A stretch of 64,000 nt of DNA from Lentimicrobium sp. L6. Its GTDB lineage: Bacteria > Bacteroidota > Bacteroidia > Bacteroidales > UBA12170. The stretch spans positions 1-64,000 of the forward strand of contig NZ_JABKCA010000012.1 in NCBI RefSeq assembly GCF_013166655.1. Direction: 5' to 3'. Positions 41,670-51,450 of this stretch are shown here, piece by piece; within the stretch, counting starts at the first letter, position 1, and the number at the start of each line of letters is the position of its first letter. The notes beneath the pieces are model-generated. The model did not search any database. It was not told the DNA's origin and saw only the letters and a program-made list of their open reading frames with translations. Position numbers and translations under genes: made by a program.

Positions 41670-42818
41670 CTAATACAACAAATAATTCTCCCGTTTTAAT
41701 TTGAATTCATCCAAATCTGCTTGCCAGCTCTCTCTAATAGACTCCTCCGATTCGCCTGCTATTATTTGTTGGCGTAGTTTTGATGTCCCGGATAGTTTTT
41801 CAAAGAATGGGATGAAAAACGCATCTTTATCGGTATAGCTGTTGTAGAAATCAATCAACCATTTTAAATTCAATTGATTGGGTTTTTCTTCAATATTGGG
41901 ATAGAGCTTTCTTAAATCTAAACCATAGCAAACTTGATCTTTAAACTTTGGATTTGCGCTGACGCCGGCTATGCTTTTGGGGGTGAATTGAAAACTTTTC
42001 TCAGGATAATCAGGAAAGCCAATGACTTGAAAAGGAAAATCAGTTCCACGACCGATGCTCATCTTTGTTCCTTCGAATAAGCAAAGCGAAGGATACAAAT
42101 AAATAGAAGCAAAATTAGGAAGATTAGGGGAGGGCTTCACTTGAAGATTATAGCTTTTTTGGTGATCATAGTTTTTTAATTCAATAATGGTCAAGTCGCA
42201 TTTTTTGCTATTCCAATTTTCACCATTAATCATGAGAGCCAATTCTCCATCGGTCATACCGTAAACTATAGGAATCGGCATTAAACCCACAAAGCTCTCA
42301 TTCTCTTTTTCCATAATAGGCCCATCCACATAATGGGAGTTGGGATTGGGTCGGTCGAGTACAATGAGCGGAATATCATTCTCTGCACAGGCTTCCATCA
42401 TATATTTTAAGGTAGAAATATAGGTATAAAATCGAGCGCCCACGCCTTGTAAATCAAATATCATGATGTCGATACCAGCCAATTGCTGGCTATTCGGTTT
42501 CTTGTTCTTTCCATATAGGCTCAAAACTGAGAGACCGGTTAAGGGATCCTTTCCATCTTTTACATGGGCACCAGCTTCTGCTTTTCCTCTAAAACCATGT
42601 TCCGGGGCGAATACTTTTCTGATATTAATGTTGTGTTTTAAAAGACTGTCAACCAGGTGTGTATTGTTAATGAGACTACTCGGATTAGCCACTATGCCTG
42701 CTCTTTTTCCATCTAAAAGACTTAGATATTCTTGAGTTTGATAAGCTCCAGGTAGGACCTGCCCACAAGCCGTTTGGAAGAGGGCAATAAAAATGATTAT
42801 GACGATATGATTTTTCAC
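41670..42818 (-). CDS. DUF1343 lipoprotein, NamZ-like exo-beta-N-acetylmuramidase (GH171)
   Basis: A 382-aa lipoprotein: lipobox FQTAC (Cys18). It matches the DUF1343 family, now classed as GH171, whose characterised member NamZ removes terminal N-acetylmuramic acid from peptidoglycan fragments. Conserved blocks: GIVANPSSL, FAPEHGFRGKAEAGAHV, LSLYGKNKKP, DIMIFDLQGVGARFYTYI, LDRPNPN and IPIVYGMTDGELAL. It has probable roles in cell-wall turnover and recovery. The start codon is GTG. It is divergent from the LolC/E-type permease gene. Confidence 0.9.
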   Translation of the reverse strand: MKNHIVIIIFIALFQTACGQVLPGAYQTQEYLSLLDGKRAGIVANPSSLINNTHLVDSLLKHNINIRKVFAPEHGFRGKAEAGAHVKDGKDPLTGLSVLSLYGKNKKPNSQQLAGIDIMIFDLQGVGARFYTYISTLKYMMEACAENDIPLIVLDRPNPNSHYVDGPIMEKENESFVGLMPIPIVYGMTDGELALMINGENWNSKKCDLTIIELKNYDHQKSYNLQVKPSPNLPNFASIYLYPSLCLFEGTKMSIGRGTDFPFQVIGFPDYPEKSFQFTPKSIAGVSANPKFKDQVCYGLDLRKLYPNIEEKPNQLNLKWLIDFYNSYTDKDAFFIPFFEKLSGTSKLRQQIIAGESEESIRESWQADLDEFKLKRENYLLY

Positions 42819-42900
42819 AACTTGTTTTTTCTATTTTTACACAAAAATAGGAATCTTTCATTAAGAGTCCATTTTATCATTAGAAACCTCAACAAGAAGT

Positions 42901-44148
42901 ATGCAAATCTGGAAAAATCCGAAAATATTAGAATTTTTTTTAGCAGCAAGAGTCATTAAACCTGCTAAAGGAAGTTTTTCTGGGCCTATCATATTGATTT
43001 CTATCATTAGCTTGGTTTTAGGCTTGTCGGTCATGTTGATTTCTTTAATGGTGTTAACAGGATTTAAAAAGGAAATAGGCGAAAAGCTCAGTGGTTTCAC
43101 CGGTCATATTCATATTGTAAAATATAATTCTAATAATTCTTTAGAACTTCCTCCTTTAGATATTGACAGCCTCAATTTTTCCAATCTAGAAAATATAGAA
43201 GGTGTTAAGCATGCTCAAGTATTTATTTCTAAAGCTGCTATTATTCGTACCGATGCGGAAATGCAAGGGATTATGGTCAAAGGGGTGGGTAATGATTTTG
43301 ATACCACATTCTTCTCCAATAATCTCACCCTAGGAAAAGTACCTGATTTTTTCGGTGAACAGAAAACGAATGAGATACTGATTTCCCAAAAATTATCCCA
43401 ACTGCTAAATATTCAACTTCATGATAAACTCCGCGTCTATTTTGTAAATAATGAGACCGGACAACTTAGAGGAAGAAGATTAGATGTGATTGGGATTTAT
43501 CATACCGGAGTGGAAGAGTTTGATGAGCGATTTGTGCTGGCGGATATTCGACACCTTCAGAAGCTTAATAATTGGGGCGATGATATGGTAAGTGGGATAG
43601 AGCTATATGTGGATAATTTTGATGAACTACAAAAAGTGGAGGAACAGGTATATGAAGAAATCCCCTACGATTTAACCACAGAAAATGTAAAAAATAGATA
43701 TCCTCAAATTTTCGATTGGCTGGAACTACAAGATATTAATGTGATTGTGATTTTGGTATTAATCATATTAGTGGCCACGGTGAGTATGATCTCTACGCTA
43801 TTGGTCCTGATTTTAGAACGAACTCAAATGATAGGTGTATTAAAATCCATGGGAGCACGTAATTCTTTAATTAGGCGGGTGTTTCTAAGTCAAGCAGCCT
43901 ATATCATCATCATAGGCTTATTCTTTGGTAATCTATTCGGAATTGGCTTAGGCTGGCTACAAAAGACTTATGGTTTAGTAAAACTCGATGCAGAAACCTA
44001 TTATATGTCTGTTGTTCCTATTAATATCGATGGGCTGTCTATCCTTATCCTCAATGCAGCTACTTTGCTATTGGTTCTGCTTTTTATGGTGCTCCCTGCA
44101 ATGGTCACTTCCCGAATTGAGCCTGCTAAGTCTATTCGCTTTGATTAG
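42901..44148 (+). CDS. ABC transporter permease, LolC/LolE (FtsX) family
   Basis: A 415-aa permease. It has one N-terminal transmembrane helix after LAARVIKPAKGSFSG, a large periplasmic MacB-like domain (about 50-260), and three C-terminal helices (VIVILVLIILVATVSMIST, AAYIIIIGLFFGN and a third near 370-395). The family extracts lipoproteins from the inner membrane for transfer to LolA. No LolD ATPase gene is adjacent, so its partner must be elsewhere. Confidence 0.9.
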   Translation: MQIWKNPKILEFFLAARVIKPAKGSFSGPIILISIISLVLGLSVMLISLMVLTGFKKEIGEKLSGFTGHIHIVKYNSNNSLELPPLDIDSLNFSNLENIEGVKHAQVFISKAAIIRTDAEMQGIMVKGVGNDFDTTFFSNNLTLGKVPDFFGEQKTNEILISQKLSQLLNIQLHDKLRVYFVNNETGQLRGRRLDVIGIYHTGVEEFDERFVLADIRHLQKLNNWGDDMVSGIELYVDNFDELQKVEEQVYEEIPYDLTTENVKNRYPQIFDWLELQDINVIVILVLIILVATVSMISTLLVLILERTQMIGVLKSMGARNSLIRRVFLSQAAYIIIIGLFFGNLFGIGLGWLQKTYGLVKLDAETYYMSVVPINIDGLSILILNAATLLLVLLFMVLPAMVTSRIEPAKSIRFD

Positions 44149-44280
44149 GTTTAAGTGCTTTAAAGCTGGGAGATGCATTTAATTCCCCATGAATAGCCTC
44201 AAATGAAACTCCTTTTTCCTTCATTTATTTATAGCTAATAAATCTATTCTCAATATTTTAAATAAATCAATCAATTCAAT

Positions 44281-44288
44281 TATCTTTG
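44281..44288 (+). promoter_or_regulatory. -7 box of the acyltransferase-ychF unit
   Basis: TATCTTTG followed by CGCCC, matching TAnnTTTG, 14 bases before the ATG at 44302. The -33 TTTG is not clear. Confidence 0.45.
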
Positions 44289-44301
44289 CGCCCGTTAATA
44301 A

Positions 44302-44859
44302 ATGAAAATGGTAAGATTTCTAAGTAAAGCAGCATTAAAACTTTTTGGCTGGAAAGTCGAAGGCGATTTCCCTGAAGGTAAAAAGTTTGTGATTATTGCA
44401 GCTCCTCATACCAGTGGCTGGGATTTTGTTTTAGGAAGACTTTATTATAATACTATCAGCAAGTCGGTGAAGTTTATAATAAACGAAAAGTTCTTCTTTT
44501 TTCCTTTAGGAATATGGTTGAAATCCTTAGGAGCTATTCCGGTGAAAGCTGGACGTAGAGTGGGTTTAGTAAAGATGATGGTGGATGAGTTTCACAAACG
44601 TGATGAGTTTTTATTGACCATTACGCCCGAAGGAACACGTAAGAGAGTACGAAAGTGGATGCGAGGATTTTACTTTATCGCTAAAGATGCTCAGGTTCCT
44701 GTTGTCTTAGGTTTTATCGATTATGAAAAGAAAACCCTAGGAACCAAGACTACCATTCATTTAACAGGAGATGAAAAAGCAGATTTTGAAACCATCAGGC
44801 AAGTATACCTTGAGGTTTCTGCCGCTCATCCAGAAAAGTTTAATAAAGAATCATTTTAG
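44302..44859 (+). CDS. 1-acyl-glycerol-3-phosphate acyltransferase-like (PlsC family)
   Basis: A 185-aa lysophospholipid acyltransferase. The HX4D motif is HTSGWD near residue 37 (APHTSGWDFVLG), and the substrate motif TPEGTRKRV follows near 110. It is shorter than classical PlsC and lacks N-terminal membrane helices, which fits the small Bacteroidota subgroup. The substrate is uncertain (phospholipid, ornithine lipid or haemolysin-type lipid). The ATG at 44308 is an alternative start. ychF begins 21 bases after the stop, so the pair may be cotranscribed. Confidence 0.88.
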   Translation: MKMVRFLSKAALKLFGWKVEGDFPEGKKFVIIAAPHTSGWDFVLGRLYYNTISKSVKFIINEKFFFFPLGIWLKSLGAIPVKAGRRVGLVKMMVDEFHKRDEFLLTITPEGTRKRVRKWMRGFYFIAKDAQVPVVLGFIDYEKKTLGTKTTIHLTGDEKADFETIRQVYLEVSAAHPEKFNKESF

Positions 44860-44880
44860 AAAATTCAAAGAAATAGCATT

Positions 44881-45975
44881 ATGGCATTAAAATGCGGTAT
44901 TATTGGTTTGTCAAACATTGGTAAGACAACTATTTTTAATTGTGTATCGAATACAAAAGCGGAGACTAGCAATTTTGCTTTCTCCACAAATAAGTCAAAT
45001 ATTGGAATGGTAAACGTGATAGACCCTCGTTTAAAGGTTCTTTATGATATTATGAACTCTGGCAAAATTATTCCTGCTACTGTGGAGTTGGTTGATATTC
45101 CTGGTTTAACAAAAGGTTCTAGCGAAGGGGAAGGTGTTGGTAATAAATTTCTTGCCGATATTCAGCAAACCAATGCTTTGATTCACGTTTTAAGATGTTT
45201 CGACGATGAAAACCTTCCTCATATTGAAGGTGGAATAGACCCTGTTCGAGATAAAGAAATTGTGGATTTTGAGCTTCAAGTTCGCGATTTAGATTTAGTG
45301 GAGCGTAAAATAGAGCGTTTAGGTAAATTGGTAAAAGTAGGTGACAAGGTCGCCAAACGCGGAGTTGAAATTTTGACCAACCTCAAAGCCTTTTTAGAGG
45401 ATTTTGGTAATGTGAGAGATTTTGATGTTAATGAACAAGATCATAAAGATTTTATCTTAGATATGTATCTATTGACCGACAAGCCTACTCTTTATGTTTG
45501 TAATGTGGATGATGCTTCCGCTGTTGATGGTAATGACTATGTAAATAGTGTAAAAGAAGCAGTTGGTAATGATGGTGAGGTTTTGATTATCGCGGGATCC
45601 TTAGAAGCAGAGATTGCGGAGTTAGACGAAGAAGATCAAAAAGAATTTTTAAGTGATGCTGGTTTAACTGAGCCTGGAGTTGGTAAATTTGTAAGGGGAG
45701 CCTATCATTTATTAAACCTTCAATCTTTCTTTACTGCCGGACCTAAAGAAATTCATGCTTGGACCATCAGAAAAGGTACTAAAGCACCGCAAGCAGCAGG
45801 TGTTATTCATAGTGATTTAGAACGTGGTTTTATCCGCGCTGAAGTGATGCACTATGAAGATTTCGCTGAATTGGGTTCTGAAGCAGCATGCCGTGATAAA
45901 GGAAAACTTCTCATTGAAGGAAAGAATTATATAGTAGAGGATGGTGATATTATTAATATTAGATTTAATGTGTAA
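44881..45975 (+). CDS. ychF: redox-regulated ATPase YchF (Obg family), divergent
   Basis: A 364-aa P-loop NTPase of the Obg/YchF group that binds ATP and ribosomes. The P-loop reads GLSNIGKTT instead of the usual GLPNVGKST, and the switch-I region is FAFSTNKSNIG instead of FPFCTIEPNVG. The DIPGLTKGSSEGEGVGNKF switch-II, NVDD specificity region, coiled-coil insertion (about 130-200) and C-terminal TGS domain (AWTIRKGTKAPQAAGVIH, DGDIINIRFNV) are all present. The length is normal. The motif changes suggest a subfamily within this lineage rather than loss of function. Confidence 0.92.
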   Translation: MALKCGIIGLSNIGKTTIFNCVSNTKAETSNFAFSTNKSNIGMVNVIDPRLKVLYDIMNSGKIIPATVELVDIPGLTKGSSEGEGVGNKFLADIQQTNALIHVLRCFDDENLPHIEGGIDPVRDKEIVDFELQVRDLDLVERKIERLGKLVKVGDKVAKRGVEILTNLKAFLEDFGNVRDFDVNEQDHKDFILDMYLLTDKPTLYVCNVDDASAVDGNDYVNSVKEAVGNDGEVLIIAGSLEAEIAELDEEDQKEFLSDAGLTEPGVGKFVRGAYHLLNLQSFFTAGPKEIHAWTIRKGTKAPQAAGVIHSDLERGFIRAEVMHYEDFAELGSEAACRDKGKLLIEGKNYIVEDGDIINIRFNV

Positions 45976-45997
45976 ATAATCTTCTAAACCATATTTG

Positions 45998-46034
45998 AAA
46001 CCACAAATGCATTCAGTGTATTTGTGGTTTTTTT
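45998..46034 (+). terminator. rho-independent terminator of ychF
   Basis: Arms AAACCACAAATGCA (45998-46011) and TGTATTTGTGGTTT (46017-46030), 14 bp with one G-U, and a T-run, 23 bases after the ychF stop. Confidence 0.9.
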
Positions 46035-47008
46035 GTTTATAGGAGTGAGATGATTCTCTTTAGCAGTGGTTGAAAATTCAATGGAATGAAAAAAACTTGG
46101 GGGCAAGTTTTATTTCTGGGGGGGTAAAGCAAAAATAGGTTCTATTCTGAATTCTTGGTGAATTGATTTTACATTCATCAATAATTATCACCGTTCAGAC
46201 TGTTTGTGCAGTAAGTATCATGATGTTTTGAAAGACACTATTTAATATGTCTTTATACTTTTTTGTGGAAAAAAGTAAGCAAAAAGCCATCCCAAACAAT
46301 AGCCAGCCCTCCTCTTCCAGATTATTGATTTAACTAGCAAAGTAGAAAATAATAACCTATGAATTACGGATGTTTACCAGGTTTAAAAGCCTTGTTTTTT
46401 ATTCCTTGCTTTTATTATGTCATTATTTAAAAGCTAAAGCCCTTTGCTGTTAAATCTAATATTCTGAAATTCACCTCTAAAGCCGCTTTCTGTTTGGGAG
46501 AGGCCTTCCCGCTGTCTCCGAAATAAGATAAATAGTATATATAATAATTTGTGTATCAGATAATAACCAAACTCATACAAGCACACCTGATGCTATGCAA
46601 AGTTTATAAAGACTTCCGCAGGAATGTCTAAGCCGCCTTATATCAAAGTCGTTAAACGGAGCAAATGGCTTGAAGGAATAAAAAACAATACTGTTTGACG
46701 CTCGTTAGTGACAATCCCTAGGATGTCACTAAAAGGAGGAGTTTATTGTTTTTCCGGAAAGGCATTTGTGGAGTAGACTTTGATATATAGCGGAGGTTTT
46801 TGTAATACTTTTTTGAAAAAGTGTTGAAGTAAATACATTTTACGATGTTTCAGTTTAGCTGAACAATTTGAGCAATATTGTTAATCGCTCCATAAACTAT
46901 CAAGAATACAGTATGACTAGATTGTACATCCCAAGAAAAACACATTTATCCAAAACTTGCAGCTCGGGAGAACTGTGCTACTGCTAAATCAACCAACAAC
47001 CATCAATA
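46035..47008. other. gene-free kilobase
   Basis: No convincing open frame in either strand. It contains a perfect ACTTTTTT/AAAAAAGT hairpin near 46258-46277, a similar ACTTTTTT/AAAAAGT near 46807-46822 and the long palindromic element at 46633-46793. The rest is A+T-rich with no recognisable feature. The content resembles the decayed residue of a mobile element. Confidence 0.6.
46633..46793. repeat. long palindromic element with central hairpin
   Basis: Outer arms at 46633-46650 (CCGCCTTATATCAAAGTC) and 46776-46793 (GACTTTGATATATAGCGG) pair. Further in, GGAGCAAATGG and the ACAATA word at 46684-46690 pair with rightward complements near 46741-46773. The centre is a strong hairpin, TTAGTGACA (46705-46713) with TGTCACTAA (46724-46732), extended by ATCC/GGAT. 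About 160 bp, non-coding. MITE- or REP-like. Confidence 0.7.
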
Positions 47009-47929
47009 TTACAAACTAAAGGCCATACGAAGATTAAGCAAAAAAGATCGAGTAGTTCCATCTGCACGTACTTCTCTTGTGATTGGAGGTGCAGCTAGTT
47101 GTAATTCAGTATAGAACTGCTCCGAAAACTGATATCGCCATGCGGTATAGAGATTCAAAGTAAGTCCAGTGCTATTGGCTATTTCCTGGTATTCGTCATT
47201 TACTTTAATTTCATCTGCTTGAATTCTGAAAATAGGTAATACTCCAGCTTTAAAGCTTGACTTTTTCTTCCCCTGAAATCTTTTTTCAAATCGAACCATC
47301 ACGTCATCGCCTCTTTTTAAATAGGCTGAAGAATGATATTTGGCTGCATCACTATCTAAAAGGAAGTCACTGGATAAAAAGGTATTCTCGGTTGTGTTAA
47401 AAGCATGTTGATAACCTGCTGCAAAAAGCCAAGTTTTAAAATTCCATTGTAGCGAAGTAATAAGGTCATTGGTTCCGGAGCTTTGTTGGTAAATCATGGG
47501 TAAAGCCATGCCTTGGTCTAATTTATTGGCATCCCCTGTGGCAATTTTACCTGCTATAAGCCAAGAAACTTGATGATCTGCATTCTTAAATAAGGGCGCA
47601 TTTAAGCTTAATATAATATCCCCAATTCCAGAAGTGGTTGCAATATTACCAAAAGTAGTGGAGTAGGGAAGCGCAAGTCCAAAAGACCAACCTTTTTGGT
47701 TTTGAATTTGATAGCTTATTACAGAACCCAATATCCAAGATTGTTGATCACCTAGGCCTATTGAAGGGGTTAAGCTAAAGTGATGAGCTAATTTCTTAGA
47801 GCTTGGGGCGTCAAACTGTTGAGTTACGGAGCAAACTCCAGCATCCGAGCAACCTTGAGAAAATATAGGATTAGTGGCTAGGAGTAAAAATAGTAACAGA
47901 GTAATTTGAGTTATTTTTTGTGTTTTCAT
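47009..47929 (-). CDS. outer-membrane beta-barrel protein
   Basis: A 306-aa exported protein. Signal peptide about 1-24 (ending IFSQ), then GCSDAGVCS, a short Cys-containing segment, then alternating amphipathic beta strands to a C-terminal Phe-rich strand (FLLNLRMAFSL), a typical outer-membrane barrel end. It resembles the phenol-degradation-type transporter barrels (about 12 strands). The substrate is unknown. The TPR-cyclase gene lies 60 bases upstream on the same strand. Confidence 0.8.
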   Translation of the reverse strand: MKTQKITQITLLLFLLLATNPIFSQGCSDAGVCSVTQQFDAPSSKKLAHHFSLTPSIGLGDQQSWILGSVISYQIQNQKGWSFGLALPYSTTFGNIATTSGIGDIILSLNAPLFKNADHQVSWLIAGKIATGDANKLDQGMALPMIYQQSSGTNDLITSLQWNFKTWLFAAGYQHAFNTTENTFLSSDFLLDSDAAKYHSSAYLKRGDDVMVRFEKRFQGKKKSSFKAGVLPIFRIQADEIKVNDEYQEIANSTGLTLNLYTAWRYQFSEQFYTELQLAAPPITREVRADGTTRSFLLNLRMAFSL

Positions 47930-47989
47930 AAGGTGTTTTCTCTTTTGGTCGATAAGCTTCAGAAAATCTTACACTAAAATGATGAGGAT

Positions 47990-49939
47990 TTAAGCTTTTT
48001 TCACAAACCACATTTCCATTTCACCTTTTCCTTTGGCTTGTATTTTGCCTCGTGAAGTAAATTGGAATTGGGATTCATCTTTGATGAGTTCATAGGTATA
48101 TTGTGAGATGTTTACCATTCCAATTTCACCGCTGCTTTCCATTCGGGCTGCTGTGTTTACAGTATCTCCCCAAATATCGTATTGGAATTTTTTCACTCCC
48201 ACAATTCCTGCTACCACTGGACCGGTATGGATTCCCAAACGCATTTCGAAGGCCAACTTATTTTGAGCTTGTTTTACTTTTATTCTCTCACTTACAAAAT
48301 CCTGCATTTCAATTGCAGCGAGGATAGTATTTTTAGTAGACGATTTTGAATAAACGGGGACTCCTCCGGCTGCCATATAGGCATCACCTATGGTTTTAAT
48401 CTTTTCTATGCCATATTTTCCACAGATATGGTCAAAGGCTATAAAGCATTCGTTTATTTCTTCTATCAGCTCTTTGGCCGTTAAATGCTCCGATTTCTGG
48501 GTAAATCCTTTAAAATCGGTAAAGAGAATAGAAACCAACTCAAAATCTCGAGCTTCTGCTTCTCCTTTTTCTTTAAGTTCTTCTGCAATTTCTTCGGGTA
48601 GGATATTCAATAATAAGTTTTCCGATCGGTCTTTTTCTTTTTGTAAAATGGCTTTTGACTTTTTAATATAAGACCATCGGCTATAAAGTCCCCCAGAAAC
48701 AAACAAAAAGAAGATACCAAAGCCTATAGCCAAATTCCTATTTCGGTCTTTTGTCCTCATCACAGCTTGATGATACATTTCTACCTTTAGGTCTTTTTCT
48801 ATCTGTATTAAACTATCCGCCTGAACTTGTCGCTTAAACTCTAGTTGTTGCAATCGAATGGCTGTTTCTTCTGATTTTAGACTGTCATTAAAATATATTT
48901 TATTCTCTAAATAGTTTAATGCTTCTTTCTGGTTTCCAATGGCTCTGTAAGCTTTAAATAAACCATCACTTGAGGATTCTTGATTGCCGATATCACCCAA
49001 ATCTTTTGCCAATCTAAATCCTTCTTCATAACTGGAAATTGCTTTCGTAAATCTTTTTTGTTCCATATAAATATCTCCCATATCGATAAGGATATTTGAG
49101 ATGCCAAGAGTATATCCTATTTGCTCATTAATCAATTGACATTTCTTCAATTGTTCTAAAGCATAATCATATTCACCTCTCTGTGCATAAACATTAGCAA
49201 TGCCAGTTAGTGCAGCAGAAACCCCCATTAAATCATTTGCTTGCTCGGATAAAGCCAGTGCCTTTTGAAAGTAGGTTATGGATTGGGTATGTTTTTCCTG
49301 AATGAAATAAAGGTCGCCAATATTATTATACATGGAGGCATTACCTGATTCGTCATTGTATTCATTATTGACAGCAATGCTTTTAAAATAGTATTCCAAA
49401 GACTTTTGATATTCACCTTTAGCTTTATAAATACTTCCGTATTCATTATAAACAGCACTGATTCCGAAGTTGTCATCTAGTTCTTGGTAAATCTTTAAGC
49501 ACTTTTCATAAAAGTATAATGCTTTAATAATGTCTTCATTTTCATGATAAAGATAACCTGTTTTTAATAGGATATCAGCAGATCTGAGTTGGTAATCGAT
49601 GCTATCTGATAGCCTTAATGCATGATTATAAGATTCTAAGGCTTGAGGATATTTCCCCAATCTGAAATACATATAGCCATTTTGTTCCATAGCATCTACT
49701 TTGCCTCTTAGAAAGCCAATTTGATGACTAAATTCATATAATTCCTGGTTTAAGAGAATTGCAGAGTCAGGTTGATTATTTAAAGGTCCTTTCCATATAT
49801 AATCCATTAAAGCCAGGGCTCGCATTGTATCTTCAATACTTGGGTTTTTCCAAACCGCCCATAATGAATCTAAATGATGTTGGCCTTTTATATTAAAAGC
49901 TATTAGCAGTAATAATAGGAATAATGTTTTTCTTTTCAT
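47990..49939 (-). CDS. TPR-repeat adenylate/guanylate cyclase
   Basis: A 649-aa class III nucleotide cyclase. Signal or anchor segment about 1-19. Tetratricopeptide repeats from about 70 to 330 (YFRLGKYPQALESYNHALRL, YNEYGSIYKAKGEYQKSLEYYFKS) form the sensor, predicted outside the cytoplasmic membrane. One transmembrane helix near 400-420 leads to a coiled coil and the catalytic domain (about 468-645). The metal-binding Asp475 in LFTDFKGF and Asp519 in IGDAYMAAGG are both present, and DIWGDTVNTAARME gives the transition-state Asn and Arg. It should make cAMP or cGMP in response to a periplasmic signal. Confidence 0.92.
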   Translation of the reverse strand: MKRKTLFLLLLLIAFNIKGQHHLDSLWAVWKNPSIEDTMRALALMDYIWKGPLNNQPDSAILLNQELYEFSHQIGFLRGKVDAMEQNGYMYFRLGKYPQALESYNHALRLSDSIDYQLRSADILLKTGYLYHENEDIIKALYFYEKCLKIYQELDDNFGISAVYNEYGSIYKAKGEYQKSLEYYFKSIAVNNEYNDESGNASMYNNIGDLYFIQEKHTQSITYFQKALALSEQANDLMGVSAALTGIANVYAQRGEYDYALEQLKKCQLINEQIGYTLGISNILIDMGDIYMEQKRFTKAISSYEEGFRLAKDLGDIGNQESSSDGLFKAYRAIGNQKEALNYLENKIYFNDSLKSEETAIRLQQLEFKRQVQADSLIQIEKDLKVEMYHQAVMRTKDRNRNLAIGFGIFFLFVSGGLYSRWSYIKKSKAILQKEKDRSENLLLNILPEEIAEELKEKGEAEARDFELVSILFTDFKGFTQKSEHLTAKELIEEINECFIAFDHICGKYGIEKIKTIGDAYMAAGGVPVYSKSSTKNTILAAIEMQDFVSERIKVKQAQNKLAFEMRLGIHTGPVVAGIVGVKKFQYDIWGDTVNTAARMESSGEIGMVNISQYTYELIKDESQFQFTSRGKIQAKGKGEMEMWFVKKA

Positions 49940-50071
49940 TAGCTTTTAATTGTTAATTTCAAATCATAAGATGTGATCCGATGATTTTGAAAGGTAAAGC
50001 TAAAGAAATTACTTAATTAATTGGAAGTGAAAGTGCTAATTAATAAAATGATAACATTTTAGAATATGACT

Positions 50072-50110
50072 AAAAAAAAACAAAACCCCAATCCAAAAAG
50101 GAAAGGGGCT
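50072..50110 (-). terminator. terminator of the CoA-transferase gene
   Basis: On the minus strand AGCCCCTTTCC and GGATTGGGGTT form nested GC pairs followed by TTTGTTTTTTTT, 24 bases after the gene stop. The stem is modest, the T-run strong. Confidence 0.65.
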
Positions 50111-50133
50111 TCAATATATAAAATGCTTGTATC

Positions 50134-51450
50134 CTATTTTTGTGAATCAGGAACAAAATGGAAGTGAGGACCAAAGCGTTCAAAAGCAGCTCTGTCTAGT
50201 TCTTCTCTATGCTCTGGGTGTGCAATACTAATCAATAGTTTTGCTCTATCTTGTAAAGTTCTACCATAAAGATTAACAGCACCATATTCAGTCACCATCC
50301 AATGCATATTCGAACGTGTTGTTACTACGCCAGCACCAAGATTTAAAACGGGAGCAATTTTACTCACCCCTCTTCCAGTTACTGACGGCATAGCGATGAT
50401 TGGCTTTCCACCTGGGCTCATACTAGCTCCACGAATAAAGTCTATTTGTCCACCTACACCAGAGTAGAATTTAGTTCCAATACTATCAGAACAAACCTGA
50501 CCAGTAATGTCAACCTGAATAGCAGAATTGATGGCAGTAACTTTAGGGTTACGGCAAATCATGTTGATATCATTAGTATAGCTTACATCTTTCATGACTA
50601 CACCTGGGTTATCATCTACGAAATCGTATAGTGTTTTACTACCCATTAGGAAAGTAGAAACCATTTTCCCAACATCAATTCCTTTTTTAGCACCATTTAC
50701 TACTCCGCTTTCTACCAAAGGAAGAATACCATCGGCAAACATTTCAGTATGAACCCCTAAGTTTTTGTGATTTCCCAATTGAGCTAAAACCGCATTAGGA
50801 ATGGCCCCAATACCCATTTGTAATGTTGCACCATCCTCAATTAATTCAGCTACATTTTTACCAATAGCAATTTCTACATCATTTGGAGCACCAAAAGCAG
50901 CTTCGATAAGCGGAGTATCATCTTCGCAGAAGATATCAATCATATTGGCACTTATCATGGCATCGCCAAAGGCTCTAGGCATATTCTTATTGATAACAGC
51001 AATTACGGTTTTTGCAGTCTGAACAGCTGCAAGAGTAGCATCCACAGAAGTTCCTAATGATACATATCCATGCTTGTCGATAGGAGAAACTTGAATCATA
51101 ACCACGTCAACAGGTGTGTATCCTTCACGAATTAAACGCTGAGTTTCTTGTAAGAAAACAGGAATATAATCGGCATAACCAGCTTGTGTATCCTTACGAA
51201 CATTATGTCCTACAAAAAATGATTCCAATTGAAAAATACCTTCAAATTCTGGATTTGAATAGGGAGCAGGACCTTCAATGTGAAGATGCTGAATTCTGAC
51301 ATTATAAAACTCTTTTCTTCTTCCTCTTTCGCACATGGCTTGAATGAGCTTTTGAGGAGCACAAGAAACACTGTGCATATGGATTCTGTCGTTTGACTTA
51401 ATTACTTTCACTGCTTCTTCGGCAGAAACAATATTGATATTCTTCAACAT
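50134..51450 (-). CDS. acetyl-CoA hydrolase/transferase family (4-hydroxybutyrate CoA-transferase-like)
   Basis: About 438 aa CoA-transferase of the acetyl-CoA hydrolase/4-hydroxybutyrate family. Residues HSVSCAPQKLIQAM at the start, GATLQMGIGAIPNAVLAQLGNHKNLGVHTEMFADG with the conserved catalytic-type Glu in HTEMF, and GGQIDFIRGASMSPGGK near the end. It moves CoA between acetate and another acyl group in fermentation, which fits Kor-type acyl-CoA production. The ATG at 51450 is preferred over a longer frame beginning at 51483, and a -7 box TACTTTTG (51481-51488, minus strand) precedes it. Confidence 0.88.
   Translation of the reverse strand: MLKNINIVSAEEAVKVIKSNDRIHMHSVSCAPQKLIQAMCERGRRKEFYNVRIQHLHIEGPAPYSNPEFEGIFQLESFFVGHNVRKDTQAGYADYIPVFLQETQRLIREGYTPVDVVMIQVSPIDKHGYVSLGTSVDATLAAVQTAKTVIAVINKNMPRAFGDAMISANMIDIFCEDDTPLIEAAFGAPNDVEIAIGKNVAELIEDGATLQMGIGAIPNAVLAQLGNHKNLGVHTEMFADGILPLVESGVVNGAKKGIDVGKMVSTFLMGSKTLYDFVDDNPGVVMKDVSYTNDINMICRNPKVTAINSAIQVDITGQVCSDSIGTKFYSGVGGQIDFIRGASMSPGGKPIIAMPSVTGRGVSKIAPVLNLGAGVVTTRSNMHWMVTEYGAVNLYGRTLQDRAKLLISIAHPEHREELDRAAFERFGPHFHFVPDSQK

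Noticed and set aside
46035-47008. degraded transposase or small genes in the gene-free kilobase
   Set aside because: No reading frame over 60 codons and no recognisable motif; only structured non-coding repeats can be supported.
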